Shown here in pieces: positions 16,319 to 25,150 of a stretch of DNA of 64,000 bases. The notes under the pieces are model-generated. The model saw only the letters and a list, made by a program, of their open reading frames with translations. It made no database searches and was not told the DNA's origin. Source of the DNA: CAIXSC01 sp046349915 (GTDB lineage Bacteria; Planctomycetota; Planctomycetia; Pirellulales; Pirellulaceae); contig JAXMBL010000003.1 of the NCBI GenBank assembly GCA_046349915.1, positions 1,116,001-1,180,000 of the forward strand. Reading direction: 5' to 3'. Position 1 is the first letter of the stretch, and each line of letters opens with the position of its first letter. The position numbers and the translations under genes are program-made.

Positions 16319-18775
16319 TCAAGGAGCCGTATAGACTTCGACCCCGCCGACGAACGTGCGGAGCGTTTTGGCGGCGCGCAGGTCGTCCACCGAGCAGGTC
16401 GCCAGATTGCGGTCGAGCACGATGAAGTCGGCGAGTTTACCGGGTTCGAGCGAGCCCACTTGGTCTTCGAGGAACATGACGTAGGCGTTGTTGATGGTAT
16501 AGAACCGCAGGGCTTGTTCGCGATTCAAGGCCTCTTCGGGGTGGAGTTGGCCATCGAACCATTTGCCGCGGCGGGTCTGAGTCGTCCAGAGGGCGAGGAA
16601 GGGATCGTAGGGGTTGATGGAGCGAAGAGAGCCGATCTTTTGCATGTGGTCGGAGCCGCCGCCAGCGATGGCGCCCAATTCGAAGATCGTGCGCAGGGGT
16701 TGGAAATACCGCAGGCGGTCGTAACCAAACTGAGCGGTCAATGTGCGGGAGTCGAGGTAAAGCCAAGCGGGCTGAATGTCGGCGACGACTCCCAATTCAG
16801 CCATCTTCTCCACCGCCTCGCGACTCATAAAGTTGCAGTGGGTGATGCACGGTCGGGTCGCGCGAATGGGCAACGTCTTGTTGACTTCGGCATATGCGTC
16901 CAGCAGTCCGTGGACGGCGCCGTCGCCGACGCTGTGGGCGGTGAATTGTAGTCCTTGTTCGACGGTGGCTCGCACCAATCCCAGCAATTGTTCCTCGGGG
17001 ATAAAGCGGACGCCGCGATACTCGGGATCGCTGATCCCGTAGATGGAGCTAACTCCCCAGGGCTGTCGCATGAACGCGCTGCCGGTCAGCATGCCCCCGT
17101 CGAGAAACGTTTTGACGCCGACGATGCGTAATCGCAGGTCGCCTTCGCGCAGCGGATGATTGGCGATCTCCGCTAAGGCGGCTCGTGACTTTTCCAGATT
17201 ATCCCCGCCGCTCAAGCTGTGCGACGCGGCGACTCGCAGCGTCAAACGCCCCTCCTTGTGCAGCTTGTGGTAACGTTCGATCCCGCCGCGGCTGGCATTG
17301 CGATCGGCGATGCCGGTGAGTCCCACGGCGTGGTAGTCGCGTTGGAGCTTCAGGAATTGTTCTTCGCGGTCTTTCTCCGTGGCCTTGCTGGGCGGCGATT
17401 GGATCTTGAGATAGCGCTTGGTGCCGCCGCGTAGCATGCCGGTGAGTTCGCCGGTGGCGGGGTCCTTTTCAATGGCGCCGCTTCCTTGGACCACAAAGTC
17501 ACGATCGATGCCGCTCAGTTTCAGGGCGAGGCTATTTGCCATTCCGTCGGGGCCGGTGGAGAAGACGACCGGGTGTTTGGGGGCGATGGCGTCGAGTTCC
17601 GCTCGAGTGGGAAAACGCTGTTCACGCAGGCGAGTGATGAAGACTTGATTGACAGTGATCCACTGCCCCTCGGGAACCGCGGCGACTCGAGACTTGACGT
17701 AGTCGAGCACCTCGGCGATCGATTCCATGTCGGGCACGGGGTGATCGAATTCGTGCATGGCCGCGTCGCCGGCGTGCACGTGGGAATCGATCATACCTGG
17801 CATCGCGAAACGTCCTTGTAAATCGAGCACTTGGGTGCGTTCGCCGCGCAGCGCCAGGATCTCATCGTTCGATCCGATGCGAGTGATGCGGTCGCCTCGC
17901 ACCGCGAAGGCTTGCGCGAACGAGTAGCGTTTATCGATGGTGGCGATCTGTCCATTGTGGACGATCAGATCGGGGGTGGCGTCTCGCGCCGCGGTCAACA
18001 CGGGCTGAAGTTGTTTGGTCCACAATTCGTAACCAAGGGGTGAAAGGTGGAGTTCATCCTTGTCCAGCAATTCAGCTCGCGGTCGGCCGTCGGCGCCGAG
18101 CATGCAATCAAACAGGTCGACGTAGGCTAAACGCGAGTCGCGGGCGGCGTAGCGGGCGATTGCCGCGTTGGCGCCGCGGATTTTCTCGGCGAGCGCCCAG
18201 CGTTTGAGGCTGGCTTTGATCGACAAATAGATGATGCGCGTGGCGGGGGCGCGTTCATGAATCCGGCGAACCAGTTCCTTGTAGTCGGCGATGACTTGCG
18301 TCGGCGTGCGTCCTCCCGCCAGATCGTTATCTCCTGCGTAGACAACGACGACTCGCGGGCGGTGCGGAGGGACGATGCGATCGACGTAACGCACGACGTC
18401 AGCCAGCTTGGAGCCTCCAAAACCGCGATTCACGAATCCCTCGCCGGGGAACGATTGATCCAGCTTCCAGCGGACGATGCTGGAGCTGCCGACGAAAACA
18501 ACGCCATCGCCTCGGGGAGGTTGAGCGGCGTCCAGTTGTTCAAACTTCTCGATGTCGGCTTCCCAGCGATCTGTTTTGTCGCCCGGAGGATTCGTCGTGG
18601 ATTGAGCCGTGGCGGCGGGAGTCGCGGGCGAGGCCTGTGGCGGCGCTGCGGGATTCTGCGCCGCCAAATCGACCGTTAGGCAAGGCAACGCAAGCAGCGC
18701 CAAGAGCAAGAAAACGATCGAGCGCGTTAGAGGATTGACTCGACGAGAAGCGGCGGAGGTGGGTGGGTGGTGCAT
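16319..18775 (-). CDS. Exported fusion protein: SGNH/GDSL esterase joined to YtcJ-like amidohydrolase
   Basis: This 818-residue chain holds two enzymes. After a signal peptide (SIVFLLLALLALPCLTVDLAAQ) and a Pro/Ala/Gln linker, residues about 70-262 form an SGNH hydrolase: FVGSSSI (nucleophile probably Ser98), GFGGS, AGDND (about 147-151, block III) and the catalytic Asp240-x2-His243 in KDELHLSPLGYE. From about residue 268 an amidohydrolase-3/YtcJ domain follows: LIVHNGQIATID, the metal-binding HxH in IDSHVH (His332, His334), DRNASRGG, FTAHSVGDGAVHG, GGGSDHM, and the closing KLADFIVLDRNL. Both domains are usually separate proteins; there is no sign of a frameshift or stop between them. The likely role is periplasmic ester and amide hydrolysis. 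The start at 18775 has a weak GAGG upstream. Confidence 0.9.
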   Translation of the reverse strand: MHHPPTSAASRRVNPLTRSIVFLLLALLALPCLTVDLAAQNPAAPPQASPATPAATAQSTTNPPGDKTDRWEADIEKFEQLDAAQPPRGDGVVFVGSSSIVRWKLDQSFPGEGFVNRGFGGSKLADVVRYVDRIVPPHRPRVVVVYAGDNDLAGGRTPTQVIADYKELVRRIHERAPATRIIYLSIKASLKRWALAEKIRGANAAIARYAARDSRLAYVDLFDCMLGADGRPRAELLDKDELHLSPLGYELWTKQLQPVLTAARDATPDLIVHNGQIATIDKRYSFAQAFAVRGDRITRIGSNDEILALRGERTQVLDLQGRFAMPGMIDSHVHAGDAAMHEFDHPVPDMESIAEVLDYVKSRVAAVPEGQWITVNQVFITRLREQRFPTRAELDAIAPKHPVVFSTGPDGMANSLALKLSGIDRDFVVQGSGAIEKDPATGELTGMLRGGTKRYLKIQSPPSKATEKDREEQFLKLQRDYHAVGLTGIADRNASRGGIERYHKLHKEGRLTLRVAASHSLSGGDNLEKSRAALAEIANHPLREGDLRLRIVGVKTFLDGGMLTGSAFMRQPWGVSSIYGISDPEYRGVRFIPEEQLLGLVRATVEQGLQFTAHSVGDGAVHGLLDAYAEVNKTLPIRATRPCITHCNFMSREAVEKMAELGVVADIQPAWLYLDSRTLTAQFGYDRLRYFQPLRTIFELGAIAGGGSDHMQKIGSLRSINPYDPFLALWTTQTRRGKWFDGQLHPEEALNREQALRFYTINNAYVMFLEDQVGSLEPGKLADFIVLDRNLATCSVDDLRAAKTLRTFVGGVEVYTAP

Positions 18776-18939
18776 CGACGGTTGCCTCGGGGTGTGAGCG
18801 ACGGTCCTACATCCTAACGGACTCGCTCGCCTCGTGTCGCCAGGTGACTCGATTGCATATCGTGGGAGTGATCTGTCTCGCCATGGTCTACTGGCGAGCG
18901 TGCGGTCAACCGTTACAATGCCCGCGAATGGGGATTACC

Positions 18940-20031
18940 ATGCTGCGAACTCCGTTGTTTGATTGGCACGTCGCTCACCAGGGGCGCATGGTGGATTTTG
19001 CGGGCTGGGAAATGCCCGTCCAATACGGCTCGATCGTCGACGAGCATCAGGCGGTTCGCTCTCGTTGCGGCCTGTTTGACGTATCGCACATGGGGCGATT
19101 GCGGTTTGACGGACCTGACGCCGCCGTGTTGCTGGACGGGCTACTGACGCGGCGGGTGCTGGGAATGCCCCCCGGTAAGGTCCGCTACTCGCTGATGACT
19201 AACGCCGCCGGCGGAATCCTCGACGACGTGCTGGTCTACCACTTAGAGCGACCCGCGGGCGGAAGTTACTTTCAATTGGTGGTGAACGCCAGCAATCGCG
19301 CGAAAATCGTCGACTGGATCAGACCGCACCTGGACGCGGTCACCGGCGTTACGATGACCGATCTGACCGAGGCGACGGCGATGATCGCCGTTCAAGGGCC
19401 AGACGCGTTGCGGATCGCTCAGCCCTTGGTCGCCGCCGATTTAACTCGACTGTCCTACTACACGGCGGTGGCGACGACGATCGGCGATGCGGAGGGGGTG
19501 GCCAGTCGGACGGGATACACGGGCGAAGATGGTTGCGAGTTGATCGTACCGGCCTCTTTGGCGCTGGCAGTCTGGGAACAGTTGATGTCCGCCGGTTCGC
19601 GGGCGGTGGGGCTGGGAGCTCGCGACACCTTACGACTCGAGGCGGCGATGCCGCTGTACGGGCACGAACTGTTGGAGTCGATCGATCCCTATACGGCCGG
19701 TCTAGGCTTCGCCGTGAACACGGATCAACGAGTATTCGCCGGGCGTGATGCTTTGGTTCGCTTGGCGGCGGAGACGCCGACGCGGCAGCGAGTCGGGTTG
19801 GTGATGTCAGGTCGACGAGTGCCTCGTGAGAACTACGACGTTTACGCGGGCGAGACGTTGGTGGGCAAGGTAACGAGCGGCACGTTTTCGCCCACTTTGC
19901 AGCAGCCGATCGCGATGGCCTACGTCGCCGCGAGTCATGCCGCCGTGGGAGGCATGCTTCAGGTGGACATTCGCGGACAACGCGAGCCGGCGACGGTCGT
20001 CGCGTTGCCATTCTATTCGCGTAAAAGGTGA
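18940..20031 (+). CDS. gcvT: Aminomethyltransferase, glycine cleavage T protein
   Basis: GcvT transfers the aminomethyl carbon from lipoyl-GcvH to tetrahydrofolate and releases ammonia. The 363 residues begin MLRTPLFDWH and show the family landmarks VDFAGWEMPVQYGSIVDEH, FDVSHMGRL, a folate-binding middle (SRTGYTGEDGCEL) and LGARDTLRLEAAMPLYGHEL. The frame is open upstream to 18763; ATG 18940 (or 18928, four codons earlier) matches homologues. A TACAAT -10-like hexamer at 18914-18919 would start transcription within a few bases of 18928, so the mRNA may be nearly leaderless. First gene of gcvT-gcvH-gcvPA-gcvPB. Confidence 0.96.
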   Translation: MLRTPLFDWHVAHQGRMVDFAGWEMPVQYGSIVDEHQAVRSRCGLFDVSHMGRLRFDGPDAAVLLDGLLTRRVLGMPPGKVRYSLMTNAAGGILDDVLVYHLERPAGGSYFQLVVNASNRAKIVDWIRPHLDAVTGVTMTDLTEATAMIAVQGPDALRIAQPLVAADLTRLSYYTAVATTIGDAEGVASRTGYTGEDGCELIVPASLALAVWEQLMSAGSRAVGLGARDTLRLEAAMPLYGHELLESIDPYTAGLGFAVNTDQRVFAGRDALVRLAAETPTRQRVGLVMSGRRVPRENYDVYAGETLVGKVTSGTFSPTLQQPIAMAYVAASHAAVGGMLQVDIRGQREPATVVALPFYSRKR

Positions 20032-20065
20032 AGTCTGGACTCTCTAGAAAGAAGGAACGAACTGC

Positions 20066-20467
20066 GTGAAACCCGAAGACTTGAAATACAGCGAATCGCA
20101 TGAATGGGTTGCGGTGTCGGACGAGGGGGCGGGAGGCGGTCGGATCGCGACGATTGGCATTACGGCATTTGCCGTCGAGCAATTGACCGATTTGGTCTTC
20201 ATGCAGCTTCCCGCCGTGGGAAAACAGGTCGAGTCGGGCACGGAGTTTGGCGAGGTTGAATCGGTCAAGGCGGTCAGTTCGCTGTATTGCCCAGTCTCTG
20301 GCGAAGTGGTCGAGGTGAACTCGCAACTGCCAAGCCAATTGGACATTCTGAAGACCGACCCGTATGTGGCTGGGTGGATGATCAAGGTGCGAATGCGCGA
20401 CGAATCGGAACTCGCCAAGCTGCTCGACTTTGCGGCCTATTCCCGACAAATTGCGGAACACGGTTAA
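20066..20467 (+). CDS. gcvH: Glycine cleavage system H protein (lipoyl carrier)
   Basis: This 133-residue carrier shuttles the methylamine group between the P and T proteins. The lipoylation site is Lys68 in GEVESVKAVSSLYCPVSGEV, the canonical ESVKA motif. Typical N-terminus KYSESHEWV and C-terminal WMIKV are present. Translation starts at GTG 20066, with GAAGGA about ten bases ahead. It is 34 bp after gcvT and 93 bp before gcvPA. The lipoate transferase encoded at 23475 is a plausible enzyme for loading Lys68. Confidence 0.97.
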   Translation: MKPEDLKYSESHEWVAVSDEGAGGGRIATIGITAFAVEQLTDLVFMQLPAVGKQVESGTEFGEVESVKAVSSLYCPVSGEVVEVNSQLPSQLDILKTDPYVAGWMIKVRMRDESELAKLLDFAAYSRQIAEHG

Positions 20468-20560
20468 CGCCGAAGAGCGGCCATTGAGAAGCGGCGGAAT
20501 CGCGAGCGTTTTTGTTCGCGAGTAAACGTCGCTGCACACTCCGATACCTGGAGGCGGGGA

Positions 20561-21901
20561 ATGCCCTACTTTTTCAATACCGACGACGATCGTCGGGAGA
20601 TGCTCGCCGCCATCGGCGCGGAATCCGTCGAATCGCTGTTCGAGTCGATTCCGGCGGAGATGCGATTATCGCGTCCCTTGCAGTTGCCGCCGGCGATGGG
20701 CGAACTGGAACTGACTCGCCTGATGTCGGAACTTGCCGGTCAGAACCGATCGATTCGCGATCTGGTCTGTTTTCTTGGGGGTGGGGCCTACGACCACTTC
20801 GTTCCGGCGGTGGTGGACGCAGTGGCGTCTCGGAGCGAATTTTACACGTCTTATACCCCGTATCAGCCGGAAGTCAGTCAGGGCAACTTGCAGGCGATGT
20901 TCGAGTATCAATCGCTGATTTGCCAACTGACGGGGCTCGATGTTTCCAACGCCAGTCTGTACGACGGCGGTAGTGCGGCGGCGGAAGCCGTGTTGCTGGC
21001 GATGAGTGTCACGGGACGGTCGAAGCGAGTGGTGACTGCGGCGAGCGTTCATCCTGAGTACCGCGAGGTGATTCGCACGTATTTTGCGGGGTTGGGCGCT
21101 GAGTTGGTGACGGTGGGGGCGCCTGAGGGGCGAGTTTCCCTGGAAGAACTCGCTCAAGCGGTCGACGATCAGACGGCCTGCGTGTTGATCCAGTCGCCGA
21201 ACTTTTTTGGCGGGATCGAGGATGTCGCTCGGATTGCTCAGGTGGCTCATCGCGCCGGCGCCTTGGTGGCCATGTCGTTCGACCCGATCAGTTTGGGGGT
21301 GTTGAAGCGACCGGCCGATTTGGGAGCGGACGTCGCGGTGGCGGAGGGGCAGTCGCTGGGGACGCCTTTGCAGTTCGGTGGTCCTTATCTGGGGATCATG
21401 GCGTGTCGCGAGCAGTTTGTGCGGCGCTTGCCGGGACGCATTGCGGGCCAAACGGTCGACCGCGAGGGGCGACGCTGCTGGGTGTTGACGCTGCAAACTC
21501 GCGAGCAGCACATTCGCCGTGACAAGGCGACCAGCAACATCTGCACGAATCAGGGATTGTTTGCGTTGCGAGCCGCCATTTATCTCTCGGCGGTTGGCCC
21601 GAAAGGGTTGCGAGAGACGGCCGAGTTGTGTGTGCGAAAAGCGGAGTATGCCAAGTCGCTGCTTACCGCTGGGGGGCGTTTCTCCGTTCGCTTCACGAGT
21701 CCGACGTTCAAGGAATTCGTGGTGAGGGACAAGCGGGGCGATGTGGCTCAGGTGCTGGCCCGGGCGCTCGAACGAGGCGTATTGGCTGGAGTCCCGTTGG
21801 GGCGCTGGTATCCCGAGTTGGCGGATTGCTTCTTGGTCGCGGTCACCGAAAAACGGACTCGCGGCGAGATTGAAGCGTGGGCGAAAGCGTTGGAAGGTTG
21901 A
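20561..21901 (+). CDS. gcvPA: Glycine dehydrogenase (decarboxylating) subunit 1
   Basis: This is the N-terminal half of the split P protein, 446 residues. It begins MPYFFNTDDDRREML and contains the family segments DLVCFLGGGAYDHFVPA, FYTSYTPYQPEVSQG, ASLYDGGSAAAEA, and TREQHIRRDKATSNICTNQ. With subunit 2 it decarboxylates glycine with PLP and passes the aminomethyl group to GcvH. The split form is usual in many bacteria and archaea, while E. coli and eukaryotes have one fused chain. Its stop is 19 bp before gcvPB. Confidence 0.97.
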   Translation: MPYFFNTDDDRREMLAAIGAESVESLFESIPAEMRLSRPLQLPPAMGELELTRLMSELAGQNRSIRDLVCFLGGGAYDHFVPAVVDAVASRSEFYTSYTPYQPEVSQGNLQAMFEYQSLICQLTGLDVSNASLYDGGSAAAEAVLLAMSVTGRSKRVVTAASVHPEYREVIRTYFAGLGAELVTVGAPEGRVSLEELAQAVDDQTACVLIQSPNFFGGIEDVARIAQVAHRAGALVAMSFDPISLGVLKRPADLGADVAVAEGQSLGTPLQFGGPYLGIMACREQFVRRLPGRIAGQTVDREGRRCWVLTLQTREQHIRRDKATSNICTNQGLFALRAAIYLSAVGPKGLRETAELCVRKAEYAKSLLTAGGRFSVRFTSPTFKEFVVRDKRGDVAQVLARALERGVLAGVPLGRWYPELADCFLVAVTEKRTRGEIEAWAKALEG

Positions 21902-21904
21902 GCC

Positions 21905-21912
21905 GGAGGAGG
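21905..21912 (+). promoter_or_regulatory. Ribosome binding site of gcvPB
   Basis: GGAGGAGG lies eight bases ahead of ATG 21921 in the 19-bp gap after gcvPA, which decides the start over longer in-frame alternatives. Confidence 0.7.
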
Positions 21913-21920
21913 ATGACGCC

Positions 21921-23375
21921 ATGCGAAATCGTCAAGCGACGCAGTTGATTTTCGAGCTGTCCAAGCCGGGGCGACGGGGGGCTCGCTTGCCGGCGTGCGA
22001 TGTGCCGACCCCCGAACTACCCGCCCTGTTGCCCGCCGACGCTTTGGCCGCTTCGCCGCCGCCGCTCCCGGAACTTGCGGAACCCGATGTCGTACGGCAT
22101 TTCACGAATCTCTCGACCCTGAACATGTCGGTTGATACGCACTTTTATCCGCTGGGGTCGTGCACGATGAAGCACAATCCGAAGCGGAACGAACGGTTGG
22201 CGGCGACGCCCGGTTTTCTTGATCTGCATCCCTATCAGCCCGATAGCACGATTCAGGGAATGCTGCGGTTGTTGGCGGAGTTGCAGGCGTGTTTCGCCGA
22301 AATCTCGGGGTTGCCCGCTGTCTCGTTGCAGCCCGCCGCGGGCGCTCATGGCGAATTCACGGCGTTGATGGTGGCCGCCGCCTATTTCCGGGAACGAGGC
22401 GAACGACGCACGAAGGTGTTGGCGCCGGACAGCGCTCATGGCACCAACCCGGCGAGCGCCACGATGGCCGGTTTTCAGACCGTGACGGTCAAGAGCACTT
22501 CCGCGGGCTTCGTCGACTTAGAGGATTTGCAGCGAAAGCTGGACGATCAGATCGCCGTCTTCATGATTACCGACCCCAACACGCTGGGCATGTTTGACGC
22601 AAGCGTGCGACAGATTGCCGATCAAGTTCATGCTCGCGGGGGGCTCATCTATTTGGATGGCGCCAACATGAACGCCATTCTGGGAGTGGCCAGGCCGGGC
22701 GATTTTGGCGCTGACATGATGCACTACAATCCCCACAAGACATTCAGCGGCCCGCACGGCGGCGGTGGACCGGGCGCCGGGCCCATTTGCGTCACTCGGG
22801 ATTTGGAACCGTATCTGCCGTCGCCGGCCGTGGTGGAGGAGTCGGGAAGGTTTCGGCTGGAATTCAACCGCCCGCAATCGATTGGCCGCGTGCGGAGTTT
22901 CTTCGGAAACGTCGGCGTGCTGGTGCGAGCCTATGCGTACATTCGCACTCATGGGCCGGAGGGAATGCGAGCGGTCGCGGAAAACGCGGTGTTGAACGCG
23001 AACTATTTGCTCAGTCGAGTGGCTCGATGTTTGCCCGTTCCGCAAGGGAATCGCTGCATGCACGAGTTCGTGGCGTCGGCGGCTGCTCTGAAGAAGCAAA
23101 CAGGCGTTTCGGCGATGGATCTTGCCAAGCGTTTGCTCGACTACGGCTTCCATGCCCCCACGGTTTACTTCCCGTTGACGGTTCCCGAAGCCATGATGAT
23201 GGAGCCGACCGAGTCGGAGAGTCGCGAGACGCTCGACGCGTACGCGGCGGCGTTGGCTGAAATTCTGAATGAGTCGCCCGAACTGTTGCACTCGGCGCCG
23301 CATTCGACTCCGATCAGCCGGCCGGACGAGGTGCGAGCAGCCAAGCAGCCAGTTTTACGGTGGAAGCCAGCCTAG
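21921..23375 (+). CDS. gcvPB: Glycine dehydrogenase (decarboxylating) subunit 2 (PLP-binding)
   Basis: This is the C-terminal half of the split P protein, 484 residues. The PLP-binding Lys lies in MMHYNPHKTFSGPHGGGGPG; STLNMSVDTHFYPLGSCTMK and DSAHGTNPASATMAGF are other family markers. The start at 21921 is fixed by GGAGGAGG eight bases upstream; the frame is open earlier inside gcvPA. It completes the glycine cleavage P-protein heterotetramer. A lipoate/octanoate transferase gene follows 99 bp downstream on the same strand. Confidence 0.97.
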   Translation: MRNRQATQLIFELSKPGRRGARLPACDVPTPELPALLPADALAASPPPLPELAEPDVVRHFTNLSTLNMSVDTHFYPLGSCTMKHNPKRNERLAATPGFLDLHPYQPDSTIQGMLRLLAELQACFAEISGLPAVSLQPAAGAHGEFTALMVAAAYFRERGERRTKVLAPDSAHGTNPASATMAGFQTVTVKSTSAGFVDLEDLQRKLDDQIAVFMITDPNTLGMFDASVRQIADQVHARGGLIYLDGANMNAILGVARPGDFGADMMHYNPHKTFSGPHGGGGPGAGPICVTRDLEPYLPSPAVVEESGRFRLEFNRPQSIGRVRSFFGNVGVLVRAYAYIRTHGPEGMRAVAENAVLNANYLLSRVARCLPVPQGNRCMHEFVASAAALKKQTGVSAMDLAKRLLDYGFHAPTVYFPLTVPEAMMMEPTESESRETLDAYAAALAEILNESPELLHSAPHSTPISRPDEVRAAKQPVLRWKPA

Positions 23376-23474
23376 TGCTTGGTCACGACTAAAGGCGAGT
23401 GTGCCTGAGTGAATTGTTGAAAGTCCGCCATTACCAAATCGTAGGTGGGACAACGCGCGAGGGATCTCGGTCGG

Positions 23475-24248
23475 ATGGAAGCTCGCTTGATCGTGGAAAC
23501 GCCTGCTCCGGGCGACTGGAATATGGCAGTGGATGAAGTGCTGTTGGAGTCAGCGGCGGCGGGCGAGCCGGTGTTGCGATTCTATCGCTGGTCGACCGCG
23601 ACACTGTCGTTGGGGTATTTCCAGCGAGTGACCGATAGGGACCAGCATGCGAGTAGTCGAGGCTGTCCCTTGGTGAGGCGTGCGACCGGCGGAGGAGCGA
23701 TCGTCCACGATCGAGAGTTAACCTATAGTTTTACTGCCCGCGACACGGGAATGGGCTGGCATCAGCGGTTGTACGATGCGTTTCATGAGACGTTGATTGA
23801 GTTGTTGAGGGACGAGGGAATCGTCGCGGAGTCGTATCGCGGGGCAACGTCGAGTTTGGTGAGAATCGGCGGAGTGGTGGACGATGTTCAGGGGCGAGGC
23901 GACGCCGAGCCGTTTCTCTGTTTCTTGCGACGAGCCGAGGGGGACGTCGTGCTCCAAGGGGCGAAGATCTGCGGCAGTGCTCAACGGCGGAACCGCGGGA
24001 CGATTCTGCAGCATGGCAGCGTGCTGTTGGCGACTTCGCCGCAGGCGCCGGAGTTGTCCGGCATTGAGGAATTGACGGGGAAAAAGCTCGATCCACTCGA
24101 ACTCGCCGCAAATTGGCAAGGTCGATTGGCCGCTCGCCTGGGACTGGCGTGGCGCGAAAGGCCAATTTCATCCGTTGAAAGAGAGAGGGCGACGAGCGTA
24201 CAATTGGAGAAGTTCGGGGCAGAGGCTTGGACGGATCGTCGGGTATGA
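23475..24248 (+). CDS. Lipoate-protein ligase / octanoyltransferase family protein (LplA/LipM fold)
   Basis: This 257-residue biotin/lipoate A/B ligase-fold enzyme shows WNMAVDEVLLE, LSLGYFQR, RRATGGGAIVHDRELTYSF (lipoyl-AMP or octanoyl recognition loop) and the conserved Lys in GAKICGSAQRR. ATG 23475 is preferred to an in-frame start at 23445, which would add ten unconserved residues. Whether it activates free lipoate (LplA) or moves octanoate from ACP (LipM-like) cannot be told from the sequence. A separate C-terminal LplA domain is not evident. Position after gcvTHPAPB suggests that it modifies GcvH Lys68. Confidence 0.85.
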   Translation: MEARLIVETPAPGDWNMAVDEVLLESAAAGEPVLRFYRWSTATLSLGYFQRVTDRDQHASSRGCPLVRRATGGGAIVHDRELTYSFTARDTGMGWHQRLYDAFHETLIELLRDEGIVAESYRGATSSLVRIGGVVDDVQGRGDAEPFLCFLRRAEGDVVLQGAKICGSAQRRNRGTILQHGSVLLATSPQAPELSGIEELTGKKLDPLELAANWQGRLAARLGLAWRERPISSVERERATSVQLEKFGAEAWTDRRV

Positions 24249-24304
24249 GGTGGGCGCCCGTTCGCGGCGCTAGCATCATGCCAGCCGTCGATTTCAGCCA
24301 GTTT

Positions 24305-24334
24305 TTGACGGCTCGGTCTGGGTTGTGGTATGGT
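24305..24334 (+). promoter_or_regulatory. Putative sigma-70 promoter for the FHA-sigma-anti-sigma genes
   Basis: TTGACG (24305-24310) and TATGGT (24329-24334) are separated by 18 bases and end about 45 bp before the FHA gene start. Good -35, fair -10; untested. Confidence 0.4.
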
Positions 24335-24378
24335 TGCATCCCTGGGATCGAGTCGCATTTTGATTCGCGAGGCCTGCA

Positions 24379-25146
24379 ATGGTGGTGAGATTGAAGGTCA
24401 TGCATGGTCCGAGCGCCGGCAAGGAAATCAAGATTTCCAAGGCGCCCTTCGTCATTGGTCGGCAAGACGATTGCCACTTGCGGCCGAAGAGTGACGCAAT
24501 TAGTCGACGACACTGTGAATTGGTCTTTGGCGAGTCGCAGGTGATTATCCGCGACCTGGGAAGCAAAAACGGCACCTACGTGAACGGCGATCGCGTGGTG
24601 GGGGACCGTGTGCTGAAACTGGGCGACCATCTGAAGGTCGGCCCGCTCGAATTTGAAGTGCAGTTCGATGTGGGGCTGAGCAGTGAAAAACGTCCCAAGG
24701 TGGCGGGCGTCAAGGATGCTGCGTTGCGGTCGAACGATAGCAGTTTCGGCGATGCGGACGTGAGTTCGTGGCTGGACGAGCCCGCGGTCGCTGGTCGTTC
24801 GCGGCCGCCCGTCGAGTCGGAGACTCGCCAGTTTAAGCTGGAAGAAACCGACCGCATGGCTTTGGCGGCAGGCGGAAAGACTGCTGCTGGCAAGAGTGAA
24901 GCGGCTGCTAAAGGGGATGTCGCCTTGCCCGACGCGAAATCCGAGGCAAAATCCGAGGCTGCTCCAGCTGGAGATGCGGATGCGTCGAAGTCGGAATCTT
25001 CGAGCACCACGTTGACGGTCGAGGAATTGAAGAAGAAGTTGGAAAGCAAGGAAGTGGGCAAGTTGGCGCCGCGGCAGGAGGCTACGACGGCGAATTCCCG
25101 AGAGGCGGCCGCCGACGCCCTCAAGAAGTTCTTCAATCGTCGGTGA
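24379..25146 (+). CDS. FHA domain protein
   Basis: This 255-residue protein has a forkhead-associated domain at residues about 5-95 with all core motifs: FVIGRQDDC (GR), AISRRHCEL (SxxH), and DLGSKNGTYVNG (NGT loop). FHA domains bind phosphothreonine peptides, so it probably senses a Ser/Thr kinase signal; planctomycetes have many such kinases. The rest is a low-complexity Ala/Lys/Ser/Glu linker and a short C-terminal helix (REAAADALKKFFNRR). It lies 4 bp before an ECF sigma gene, so phosphosignalling and sigma control may be linked. Partner unknown. Confidence 0.92.
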   Translation: MVVRLKVMHGPSAGKEIKISKAPFVIGRQDDCHLRPKSDAISRRHCELVFGESQVIIRDLGSKNGTYVNGDRVVGDRVLKLGDHLKVGPLEFEVQFDVGLSSEKRPKVAGVKDAALRSNDSSFGDADVSSWLDEPAVAGRSRPPVESETRQFKLEETDRMALAAGGKTAAGKSEAAAKGDVALPDAKSEAKSEAAPAGDADASKSESSSTTLTVEELKKKLESKEVGKLAPRQEATTANSREAAADALKKFFNRR

Positions 25147-25150
25147 TATC

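Noticed and set aside
18891..18940. Leaderless promoter for gcvT
   Set aside because: TACAAT fits a -10 box, but no acceptable -35 is present 16-18 bases upstream, so I mention it in the gene entry and do not list it.
19349..20539. A 396-codon open frame on the minus strand across gcvT and gcvH
   Set aside because: Antisense to two certain genes; Arg/Pro-rich, low-complexity product.
20666..21922. A 418-codon open frame on the minus strand across gcvPA
   Set aside because: Antisense shadow of a certain gene; its translation is rich in His/Arg/Gln with no recognisable domain.
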